This document shows positions 26,458 through 34,220 of a stretch of DNA of 64,000 nucleotides, piece by piece. The DNA comes from Croceimicrobium hydrocarbonivorans. GTDB taxonomy: Bacteria > Bacteroidota > Bacteroidia > Flavobacteriales > Schleiferiaceae. Position 1 is the stretch's first letter; each line of letters begins with the position of its first letter. Below the pieces are notes generated by a model that saw only the letters and a program-made list of their open reading frames with translations, did no database searches and was not told the DNA's origin. The translations under genes and the position numbers were made by a program. The DNA lies in contig NZ_CP060139.1 in assembly GCF_014524565.1 (NCBI RefSeq), forward strand, positions 1,805,501 through 1,869,500. The letters are read 5' to 3'.

Positions 26458-26946
26458 TTAGCTAATGCCGTGGTTAACATAGAACATATTATAACCAAAC
26501 AGGAAATAATAGTAATCCAAGACTAATACAACAAGGCCAACTCCTAAAATGATAGGTTTCTTACTTATAAACTCTCTAAGTAAAAAAAGGCTTCCCACAA
26601 CCAGTACAATCACCATTAAAATCGTGTTTAATAGGAAATAACTAGTGTTTAAGTTTTTAATATCTGCACAATATTGTCCATAAAGTTGCCCCGCTGAAAA
26701 CAGAAAATAAGTAGTAAAAAGCAAAAAGAATAGGTTATACGAAAATGATCCCGTTTGTTTCCTTAACATCACCAATGGAATTAGTAAAAGCAAGGAGATT
26801 AAAGGAGCACTCGAATAGTATAATATTGGTAGTGAGTTAAAAAAGTGGCTATTAAAGATTATAAAATCCTGAGTAAACCAATAAATAAACTCAACTACTA
26901 ATAATATAGCGAGTAATTTGATTAATTCGACAAAGCTAGATTTCAA
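26458..26946 (-). CDS. Hypothetical four-span membrane protein
   Basis: 162 residues with only a TTG start available (26946); no ATG is in frame upstream. Four hydrophobic helices (LLAILLVVEFIYWF, LISLLLLIPLVML, LFFLLFTTYFLFSAG, TILMVIVLVVGSLFLL), plus a possible fifth (LGVGLVVLVLDYYYFLF), make up most of the protein. It is clearly AT-richer than its neighbours. No family is recognised. Together with the gene-poor stretch upstream it may be an acquired or degrading segment. It is tail-on to GH20's start but 59 bases away on the same strand, so it would precede GH20 in a shared transcript. Confidence 0.55.
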   Translation of the reverse strand: MKSSFVELIKLLAILLVVEFIYWFTQDFIIFNSHFFNSLPILYYSSAPLISLLLLIPLVMLRKQTGSFSYNLFFLLFTTYFLFSAGQLYGQYCADIKNLNTSYFLLNTILMVIVLVVGSLFLLREFISKKPIILGVGLVVLVLDYYYFLFGYNMFYVNHGIS

Positions 26947-27196
26947 TATAACTAATTGTTTAGTAGTTTGTAAATTCTTGAAACACTTTGACCTTCATAC
27001 TTTTTAAATCATCAATAAGATCGTTTATTAATGATTGATAAGTATTGTTTGTGCTATTTATTGAAGATAGTTGCAAAATTTTAATAAAGGAATGATAATC
27101 CGCAGAAGTCCTCGAGATACGAGTTTGTAAATTACTCCCTTGTCAGGATTGCAGGCCTCCTTCTACAGGAGTTTCTGAATTATTTAGGAAAAATAC

Positions 27197-28279
27197 TTAG
27201 TTATCAATCACCCGTTTCTCGATATAATATGAATTGAAAAGGGTGAGAGCTCCCATGTACTTCAAGTGAAATGGTATAAAATCGCCCACCTTATATCCGC
27301 GTTCATTATCGTGAATATCAATCACCAACATATCACTGCTGGCGCCAACAAACTCGATATTCTGATCTTTAAATGGAATGAGGTACTCACTGGAGATATC
27401 CAGGGTGCCCACGTCTAAAATGGCGCGGTGGGTAGTTTTGCCATATAGACTTTCGTCGATCTCAAAGGTTTCTCCCTGTGGATTCGCTTCCAGCTCTCCG
27501 ATGGGAAGCATAGGTTTTTCATTAATCTCAATGATCTGAGTATAAAGGGTAATCACATCTTGCTCCATCCCTTCCATGGGGCCATGGTTTACGATATCGG
27601 TCCCGAAATACAAGGTCTCTCCAACCCTAAAGTGATTAATTCCGGCTGGTAGTTGATGAGTTTGCAAGAGAGGAATTACCACAGAGGTACCTCCAGTTAC
27701 CCAGGGAATATCGCGACCAAATTTAGCTTCGATCAGCTGCTTATAAAGCGATAATTGAATGAGCTTATCGGTGCTGGGCATTACCCCATGCAGGCAGTTA
27801 AGGTTAGATCCTATTCCCGTTACCTTAATGTTGGGTAATTCGAATACGGATTCATAAAAATCCATTAATTCCTCCCCCATGATACCTTCACGCAAGTCAC
27901 CCAACTCAATCATAATGATGACCTTGTGCATCTTCCCTTGCTTTCCGGCTTCCTCGCTGATGGCCTTAATGGTGTCAAACTCGGAGTTGAAACTAGCATC
28001 GGCATATTCCACTAATTCAGGAATACTCTCAATAGCGGGAGGTTTGATGTATACGGTTTGCACATCGGCAGGTGCCAATTCTTTAACCACTTTAAGATTG
28101 GAAATTCGGGCATCGCAGATTTCTTTGATCCCCAAATCCACCACTTCTTTTACCAATACTTCTTCCCCACAAAGAAGCTTGGTAACAATCGCCCATTCGA
28201 TATTATGCTGATCAAACAGGGCTTTCAAGACCTTATAATTGTGCTTGAGCTTGGTTCGATTAAAAGTGAGATAGGCCAT
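27197..28279 (-). CDS. Alanine/ornithine racemase-family PLP enzyme
   Basis: 360 residues. Fold-type III PLP enzyme: the catalytic Lys is K34 in WAIVTKLLCGEE, and the phosphate-binding and dimer segments (IMIELGDLREGI, GGTSVVIPLL, HFRVGETLYFG) match the alanine/ornithine racemase family rather than classical Alr. Family members interconvert L- and D-forms of ornithine or alanine. It starts one base after the stop of alr, so both racemases come from one transcript. The substrate cannot be fixed by sequence; the neighbouring amidohydrolase and symporter suggest amino-acid scavenging. Confidence 0.85.
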   Translation of the reverse strand: MAYLTFNRTKLKHNYKVLKALFDQHNIEWAIVTKLLCGEEVLVKEVVDLGIKEICDARISNLKVVKELAPADVQTVYIKPPAIESIPELVEYADASFNSEFDTIKAISEEAGKQGKMHKVIIMIELGDLREGIMGEELMDFYESVFELPNIKVTGIGSNLNCLHGVMPSTDKLIQLSLYKQLIEAKFGRDIPWVTGGTSVVIPLLQTHQLPAGINHFRVGETLYFGTDIVNHGPMEGMEQDVITLYTQIIEINEKPMLPIGELEANPQGETFEIDESLYGKTTHRAILDVGTLDISSEYLIPFKDQNIEFVGASSDMLVIDIHDNERGYKVGDFIPFHLKYMGALTLFNSYYIEKRVIDN

Positions 28280-28280
28280 T

Positions 28281-29438
28281 TTATATTGTTTTAACTCTGC
28301 GCTTAATATCTAAAGGTAAGCGCGTTAGAAGTTCATAATTCATTTGATCGCTATACTCACTAAAGGAGCTTACGCTAATTTCTTGGTCACCCTGCCTACC
28401 GATGAGTACTACCTCATCACCAATTTCAACATGGTCGAGATGACTCACATCAAGCATCATCACATTCATGTTAACAACGCCCACAACGCCCACTCGCATG
28501 CCGCGTACCAAGGCCCGACCTGAATTGCTTAAACTGCGACTAAAACCATGTGAATAGCCCACGGGAACAGAAGCAACGGTCATTTCTTGGGTAGCTAAAT
28601 AAGAGGTGCCATAACCGATGTATTCACCCTTATGGACCTTTTTCACATTCATTACTCGGCTTTTCCAGTTGATCACCCTTTGCAGAGGATCTACCGGGTT
28701 TTCTTCTAAACCCGCAATGCTGATATAGGTTTCCATATTGGGCCAAAAACCATATTGTAAAATCCCGATCCGCACTAAATCGAAATGGGTTTTCGGGAAA
28801 CGAAGAAAGGCTGCGCTACAGGCCGCGTGGGACCATTTCGGCTTTAAATTGGCATTTTTAAAAAGGGCTCGACCCTTCCTGAAATTCTTTATCTGCTGCC
28901 TAACGCGCAAATGATTGGCAATACTTTCCGCGCCGGCAAAATGAGTGCAGAGTCCTTGTAAATCAAGGTAGGCTGCATTTTCAATTAGGAAGCGACTAAT
29001 CTGGGGCCAATTCTCCATTTCGAATCCAGAACGGTTCATGCCGGTTTCCAGTTCTATGTGCACTTTGGCCTTCTTCTTGAGTTTTTTAGCCAGTAGCACC
29101 GACTGCTCCAATCGCTTGCTATCAAATACAAAATAGCCAATATTCTTTTGTATTACCCACTCCAATTGCTCTTGAGCAACCATGCCCATGATTATGATAT
29201 CAACAGGCTCTGACAGAGCTTTTAATACCTGCTCCGCTTCATGCACATCAAATACCGAAAAATGATCGGCTCCCAATTTATGGGCTAAGGGTACAAAAGG
29301 ATCAATTCCGTGGCCATAGGCATTTCCTTTTACCACATGAGATAAGCGCGCGCCTGGCGCCAGTCTTTCACGGATATATTGGAAATTATTGGCTAGAGCA
29401 GATTCGCTTAATTCGATATGGCTGGTATTATCCATCAA
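28281..29438 (-). CDS. alr: Alanine racemase
   Basis: 385 residues. The PLP-binding lysine is in SHVVKGNAYGHG (K37) and the catalytic tyrosine in YIGYGTSYLA. RIGILQYGFWP and SVPVGYSHGFSRSLSN match Alr structure. It makes D-alanine for peptidoglycan. The segment around the usual V-x-M-D-Q motif reads VVNMNVMMLDVS, with Asn in place of Asp, a small departure. Its start overlaps the amidohydrolase gene by 11 bases and it is followed by the second racemase after one base. Confidence 0.9.
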   Translation of the reverse strand: MMDNTSHIELSESALANNFQYIRERLAPGARLSHVVKGNAYGHGIDPFVPLAHKLGADHFSVFDVHEAEQVLKALSEPVDIIIMGMVAQEQLEWVIQKNIGYFVFDSKRLEQSVLLAKKLKKKAKVHIELETGMNRSGFEMENWPQISRFLIENAAYLDLQGLCTHFAGAESIANHLRVRQQIKNFRKGRALFKNANLKPKWSHAACSAAFLRFPKTHFDLVRIGILQYGFWPNMETYISIAGLEENPVDPLQRVINWKSRVMNVKKVHKGEYIGYGTSYLATQEMTVASVPVGYSHGFSRSLSNSGRALVRGMRVGVVGVVNMNVMMLDVSHLDHVEIGDEVVLIGRQGDQEISVSSFSEYSDQMNYELLTRLPLDIKRRVKTI

Positions 29439-30552
29439 GGTGTAAGGCTATTAATTGCAGAAATAATTTGGCTCCCTCTTCGATCAAGGAATCCGGAAAA
29501 TCGTATTCGGGATGATGTAAAACCTTGCAGTCCTCCCCTGCTCCCAGTCCAAACATTAAACCGGCTTTATTTTTTAGAAAAAGACCAAAATCTTCACCCC
29601 AGGAAAAGGGCTGTTCTAATTGCTGATTGGGGTGTTGAAGTTTATCGAGGGCCTCACGCAAATACTGTAAAGCCTCCGGATGATTTTGAATGGGCCAAAA
29701 TTCTTCGAAGCTTGAGACCTCCAGCTCTATTGCTTGTTTTGCCGCTTCCGCTTGAGCTGATTCTTTAAGGAGCTCAATTTGCTGGTCTAAATATTCGCCT
29801 CGCCAGGCCCTTGCGGTGAAGTGCAATTCGCCCTGTGCCGGACTAATACCATAGTTTTTAGCTCCCAAGCGACTATAAACCGGCGTACATAAAAAGAAGT
29901 CCTGATCTTCTGGATTCTGATTTTCCAGTTGAGCGGCCTCTTTAATTAATTGAGCAATGGCCGAAGCCGGGTTTTTACCTTCCCAGGGATGGGCTGCATG
30001 CGTTTCCAGGCCCTTCCACTTAAAGGCTAAACTGCGTACTCCAGCGCTAAAATTTTCGCTACGCCAGAGCACTTCAGCCAATGGATAACCTGGAATATTA
30101 TGCAGAGCATAGGCATAGTGGTAATCATATTTGGCGAAAGCCGGATCAGCTAAAACCTTGGCCGCCCCTTGTCCATTTTCTTCCGAAGCCTGAAACAAAA
30201 GGCTGAGCTTCCCTTTTTGAGGTGGTGAACTCGCTATTTGCTGAGCTACAGCATAGAGGATCGCGGTATGACCATCGTGTCCACATTTATGCGATACTCC
30301 CGGTTTTTGAGAACGGTAATCTAAATCATTGGGTTCGTCAATAGGTAAAGCATCAAAATCCGCCCGAATTAATAGATGTGTCCCTTCTTTTCCGCTATTG
30401 TAGTGGGCTATAAGACTTGTGCCCCCTACTGCTTCAAGATTAAAAATCTGCAATTCGCTAAGTAATTCCTGAAGCAGTTTTTGACTTTGGAATTCCTGGC
30501 CGGAAAGCTCAGGGTTTTGATGTAAATGATGACGAAGCGCCCGGGCCTCCAT
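29428..30552 (-). CDS. M20D-family metal-dependent amidohydrolase
   Basis: 374 residues. Metal ligands: C90-x-H92 in SHKCGHDGHTA and E124-E125 in FQASEENGQGA. The N-terminal HQNPELSGQE and RADFDALPI segments are typical of the M20D group (hippurate, indole-acetyl-amino-acid and N-acyl-diaminopimelate hydrolases). No signal peptide, so cytoplasmic. It overlaps the GNAT gene by one base (TAATG) and alr by 11. It probably releases amino acids from N-acyl forms for the racemases; this link is an inference. Confidence 0.92.
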   Translation of the reverse strand: MEARALRHHLHQNPELSGQEFQSQKLLQELLSELQIFNLEAVGGTSLIAHYNSGKEGTHLLIRADFDALPIDEPNDLDYRSQKPGVSHKCGHDGHTAILYAVAQQIASSPPQKGKLSLLFQASEENGQGAAKVLADPAFAKYDYHYAYALHNIPGYPLAEVLWRSENFSAGVRSLAFKWKGLETHAAHPWEGKNPASAIAQLIKEAAQLENQNPEDQDFFLCTPVYSRLGAKNYGISPAQGELHFTARAWRGEYLDQQIELLKESAQAEAAKQAIELEVSSFEEFWPIQNHPEALQYLREALDKLQHPNQQLEQPFSWGEDFGLFLKNKAGLMFGLGAGEDCKVLHHPEYDFPDSLIEEGAKLFLQLIALHLDG

Positions 30553-30989
30553 TATTTTTGGTATCGCATTTCCAGATACTTATTGGTGAAACCCAACTTT
30601 TCATAAAGCTTACGTGCCGGATTATCGGGCTCTACATGCAGGGCCACATTTCCTTCCGCATGTTCCAGGGCCATTTGCATCAATGTTTTGCCCACACCCT
30701 GACCACGAGTTTGGGCATCCACTGCGATATAAACCAAGATATTCTCTGGGATATAGCCGCTCATACCTGTATTATTAACAATAGTAGCGCCCATAATCTT
30801 TTGATCATCCGTATAGGCGATCGCAACGAAACCTCCTTTGGCGGGATTAAAAACATAGTCTAAACAAGCCTGAATTTGATCGATGGGATCGCCATACTGC
30901 TCCAGGTGTTTGAATAAAAATTCGGATATCTTCTGATTGTTAAAGTCGGCATGAGGACCGGCTTTACCTTCGATAAGTAGGTAATTCAT
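30552..30989 (-). CDS. GNAT-family N-acetyltransferase
   Basis: 145 residues. The acetyl-CoA-binding motif A is VDAQTRGQGVGKTLMQMALEHA (R/QxxGxG/A), followed by the end motif NPARKLYEKLGF. Such enzymes move an acetyl group to an amine on small molecules or proteins. Overlaps: 26 bases with the upstream symporter and one base with the amidohydrolase. An N-acetyltransferase next to an N-acyl hydrolase suggests opposing steps on an amino acid or polyamine. The substrate is unknown. Confidence 0.9.
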   Translation of the reverse strand: MNYLLIEGKAGPHADFNNQKISEFLFKHLEQYGDPIDQIQACLDYVFNPAKGGFVAIAYTDDQKIMGATIVNNTGMSGYIPENILVYIAVDAQTRGQGVGKTLMQMALEHAEGNVALHVEPDNPARKLYEKLGFTNKYLEMRYQK

Positions 30990-32421
30990 TGCTTTTGTAT
31001 TTAGCGATACTGAAATAGGTGATTAAGGCCGCGGTAATCCCAAATAGGTTGGGGTTTAAATCTAAGGGGATATGGAAGGAATTGTTCACTATTAATACTT
31101 CCAAACTGAGGGTGGTACTCCCTCCAATTAAAATGGACCACCAAGCGGCTACTGACGATTTCTGTCTAAAGAATAAGGCTGCTAAGAGCGGAACAAATAA
31201 GCCACTTACCATAAAGCTGTAAGACATCAGCATCAGGTCGAGCACATTATTCATTTGAGTGGCTAGGAGTAAGGATAAAGCTCCAATAGCAAAAGTTACA
31301 TACTGTGAATAGCGCAGGAGTTTATGCTCTGATAAATTGGTGTAACGGCCTATAATATCGGTTAATACATTGCCAGAGGCTGCCATTAAACAAGAGTCGG
31401 CAGTAGACATGATAGCAGAAAAATAAGCTGACATCATTAAACCCATCAGGCCCACCGGAAGAATGCTGCGTAATAATAAGGGCAAGCCCATCTCGGCATC
31501 AATGCTGGCCAGATCGGTATATCCCAATTCATCAAACATTCCTTGTTGCAAGGCCACCCGAGCAAAGAGACCTAACAATACCCCCATAAAAGCCATAATG
31601 GGCCACTCAAAAATTCCGGCCAGGAACCAGGCTTTTCGAGCGGTTTTTTCATCACGACTGGCATAAATTCTTTGATAGAGAGTCATACCAATAAACCAAA
31701 TAGGAATAATGGTTAGAGCCCAATTAAAGAGATCGACCCAAGGCAAGTTGAATAGATTAAAAAAGGAGGGATCCAAAGTGGCCTTGATGGCATCATAACC
31801 GCCCACTGCGAAATAAGACATGGGAATACCGATAAAAATGAGGCCGGCCATGAGAATAATCCATTGTACGGTGTCGGTATAAATCACCGCTTTTAAACCC
31901 CCAAATACGGTGTAAATCACGGCGGTTAATCCCATGATCCAAACCGCAGATTGCAGGCTTAAATCAGGGAAAGTGGCCGTAGCTAGTTTCGCACCGGCCA
32001 AGATTTGCGCGCCGGTAAAACCGATATAACCGATTGCACTTACTAGGGCCGCTAAAAATGCTACCCGGGAATTAAAAAGGTGAAAAAAGATTTCGGGAAA
32101 GGTGAATAATTTGTGTCTGCGTAGCAGACCGAAAATTTTTGGAATCAGGAAATAGGCTGAAAGCCAGGCGCCAACTAATCCGGTAAAAAGCATCCAGCTG
32201 CCGGCTAATCCGATGGCGAAACCCAATCCGCCCAGGCCTATACTGAAACCGCCGCCTACATCGGTAGCTACTACGCTCAATCCGATATGGCCGCTACTCA
32301 TTCCGCGACCGCCTACATAATAATCATCAATATCTTTGTTGCGACGCATGAAGTAAAAACCTACAGCGAGCATCGCAACTAAATAAAAAACGAATATGGA
32401 GAGATCTATGGGATTCGGCAA
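30964..32421 (-). CDS. Sodium:solute symporter (SSS family)
   Basis: About 485 residues if started at TTG 32421, so that the first helix reads PIDLSIFVFYLVAMLAVGFYFMRR. The frame is open to an ATG at 32475, but that would run through the divergent lipoprotein start, so I prefer the shorter form. About 13 membrane helices. DDYYVGGRGMSSGHIGLS is the SSS signature after helix 1, and GYIGFTGAQILAGAKL lies in helix 4. It imports an organic solute with sodium. As the first gene of the racemase operon it may take up an amino acid, acylated amino acid or sugar; the substrate is inferred only. Confidence 0.88.
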   Translation of the reverse strand: MPNPIDLSIFVFYLVAMLAVGFYFMRRNKDIDDYYVGGRGMSSGHIGLSVVATDVGGGFSIGLGGLGFAIGLAGSWMLFTGLVGAWLSAYFLIPKIFGLLRRHKLFTFPEIFFHLFNSRVAFLAALVSAIGYIGFTGAQILAGAKLATATFPDLSLQSAVWIMGLTAVIYTVFGGLKAVIYTDTVQWIILMAGLIFIGIPMSYFAVGGYDAIKATLDPSFFNLFNLPWVDLFNWALTIIPIWFIGMTLYQRIYASRDEKTARKAWFLAGIFEWPIMAFMGVLLGLFARVALQQGMFDELGYTDLASIDAEMGLPLLLRSILPVGLMGLMMSAYFSAIMSTADSCLMAASGNVLTDIIGRYTNLSEHKLLRYSQYVTFAIGALSLLLATQMNNVLDLMLMSYSFMVSGLFVPLLAALFFRQKSSVAAWWSILIGGSTTLSLEVLIVNNSFHIPLDLNPNLFGITAALITYFSIAKYKSNELPTYRR

Positions 32422-32422
32422 A

Positions 32423-32436
32423 ACCTTTGCAAAGGT
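32423..32436. promoter_or_regulatory. 14-bp palindrome between divergent starts
   Basis: ACCTTTGCAAAGGT is a perfect palindrome between the symporter start (32421) and the lipoprotein start (32453). Each half contains CCTTTGC, close to the downstream half of the flavobacterial -7 element, so it may hold overlapping divergent promoters or an operator. Confidence 0.4.
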
Positions 32437-32452
32437 GCAAAAATTAAGAGGA

Positions 32453-33355
32453 ATGGTTTTTTTAGCCGGAATCATCCTGCTCTCCTTGGCCTCCTGTAAA
32501 AGTGGGGCTCCGGTTCAAAATACCGCTTATGTGGAACCCTATCTTAGGGATAGCATTCCCTACAGCTTGGCTAATCATGAGGAAGTTTCGGAGCGATTAC
32601 TCATCTTTCTACCCCCAGCTTTAGACACCGTTCAATTTGAAAAAACGGAACTCTATCAAGACATTTTTAATGCAGGATATGATATCCTCTGCATCTATCA
32701 ACCTCCGGCAACTGGCGCTTTCTTCTACAGCCGAAAAGCCATGGAATTTAAAGGCCAACAAATTCAAAATGCTCAAAATTTAATTAGCCATCTCCGAAAG
32801 GAAAAGAAAATTGCGGGAGCAGAACACAGTATTCTTATGGGCATCGAGCAAGGAGGCTATATGATTCCCTCTTTAATGGCCAATAATCATATTGATACCG
32901 CCATTTATATTACGGCCAGTCCCTTTAGTATGTATATGTCTTTGCAAAGAATTGCCGAAGGTCGCATGGAATGGAATAAAGCGCGGCAAAATTTTGTGAA
33001 GGATAAATTTGGGATCGACTCCCTGCGGGTTTTTAAACAAAAAGTTGAGGATGTAGAAAACCTGAGCTCTGAACTCTATAGTTTAGGTTCCTATACCAAT
33101 ATGTACTGGCTAAGCTATCATGCCAATTATATGATGGAAGAATACCGCTTAAGCCCCGGTCATCATTATTGGATCTTCTACGATGATTATCCTTTGTATA
33201 AATCCAGCGACTTTGACTATCTGAAGCTATTGGATAAAACCAAAGCCAATTCCAGTGCGGCCTATAAAGTATTAAGCGGTTACCAATCTTTTAGTGAAGA
33301 AAACTGGGAACAATTAGAAGAGGTAATTCTCCCTTATTTTAAGGAGCAATCTTAG
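32453..33355 (+). CDS. Lipoprotein with degenerate alpha/beta-hydrolase-like fold
   Basis: 300 residues from the ATG at 32453, which gives a lipobox signal (LLSLASC); the frame opens at 32396 and would bury that signal. The body reads like an alpha/beta hydrolase: LLIFLPPALD (strand), then FNAGYDILCIYQPP, then the nucleophile elbow SILMGIEQGGYMIPSLM where GxSxGG would be expected. The Ser is replaced by Glu, so it is probably not an ordinary serine esterase. The C-terminus has aromatic-rich loops (PGHHYWIFYDDYPLY). The function is unknown. It overlaps the rpiB 3' end by 17 bases. Confidence 0.75.
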   Translation: MVFLAGIILLSLASCKSGAPVQNTAYVEPYLRDSIPYSLANHEEVSERLLIFLPPALDTVQFEKTELYQDIFNAGYDILCIYQPPATGAFFYSRKAMEFKGQQIQNAQNLISHLRKEKKIAGAEHSILMGIEQGGYMIPSLMANNHIDTAIYITASPFSMYMSLQRIAEGRMEWNKARQNFVKDKFGIDSLRVFKQKVEDVENLSSELYSLGSYTNMYWLSYHANYMMEEYRLSPGHHYWIFYDDYPLYKSSDFDYLKLLDKTKANSSAAYKVLSGYQSFSEENWEQLEEVILPYFKEQS

Positions 33356-33767
33356 CTACGCGACGCTCATGACGACCGCCTTCAAAGCTGGCATTTAAGA
33401 AAGCATCAGTAATGGCTAAACCTTCTTCCATAGAAACGAAACGGGCGGGTAGGGCCAGGATATTCGCATTGTTATGTTGACGAGCCAAGGATGCCAATTC
33501 TTCGTTCCAGGCCAGGGCAGAACGGATACCGGCGTACTTATTAACAGTCATATTAATACCATTACCACTGCCGCAAATCACAATACCCAAATCTGCATCT
33601 CCATTAAGGACTTCCTTTGCTACCGGATGACCAAAGTCTGGATAGTCCACAGAATCAGTAGAATCGGTTCCAAAATTGTGCAGCTCGTGTCCGGCAGACT
33701 CCAATTTGTTAATAATAGCGGCTTTCAATTCTACTGCGGCGTGATCTCCTCCGATGGCAATTTTCAT
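33339..33767 (-). CDS. rpiB: Ribose-5-phosphate isomerase B
   Basis: 142 residues from the ATG at 33767 (MKIAIGGDHAAVELK); the open frame upstream is not conserved-looking. The catalytic cysteine is C65 in VICGSGNGINM, and the phosphate-binding residues lie in GGDHAA and LPARFVS. It converts ribose 5-phosphate and ribulose 5-phosphate in the pentose phosphate pathway. It lies directly beside the largest intergenic gap of the window. Confidence 0.94.
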   Translation of the reverse strand: MKIAIGGDHAAVELKAAIINKLESAGHELHNFGTDSTDSVDYPDFGHPVAKEVLNGDADLGIVICGSGNGINMTVNKYAGIRSALAWNEELASLARQHNNANILALPARFVSMEEGLAITDAFLNASFEGGRHERRVAKIAP

Positions 33768-34220
33768 GAGTGGGTAATTTTTAATAAGTCTGTAAAGTTT
33801 TCGTTTACAAAGCTTTACTATTAACAACTAAGAAATAATAATCAGGGTGGATTGTTTATTTCTTCTTAAAAATAGTGCTTGACTTTTTCAATTCCAGCTT
33901 TGTATAGGCAAATATCCGATTTTAAGGTCTCAGCTTATTCTTTTTTACCACAACAATTTTCACCAGCTGAGTCGAGTTTATTAACCGCGCAGCGGCCAAA
34001 ATTTTTTTAAATCTGCTCCGTGAATTAGGCTTATCAACAATTGTGAATAGCGATAGCTTTAAGCTGGTAAATGAAGCATTTATGCTGTAAGTTAGCCTTG
34101 ATTTGTTGTGAATAAGATTTGATAGCTCAAGAAAGCAAGGCTTCCTTCTGAAATTTATACCGTCTATTCACAGCACATTATTATCATCATAAGATTTAGA
34201 TTTTAAAAAAGACTATATAT
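33768..34220. other. Largest intergenic region, with DnaA-box cluster (candidate oriC)
   Basis: 453 bases without a gene. It contains four DnaA-box-like nonamers at 34031-34039 (TTATCAACA), 34042-34050 (CTATTCACA, minus strand), 34107-34115 (TTATTCACA, minus strand, perfect match to TTATNCACA) and 34164-34172 (CTATTCACA, plus strand). The first two form an inverted pair two bases apart. An AT-rich stretch follows up to 34220 (TTTAAAAAAGACTATATATA). By eye the strand bias in G versus C changes here. The combination fits a replication origin, though dnaA is not in the window and no unwinding element has been proven. Confidence 0.45.
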
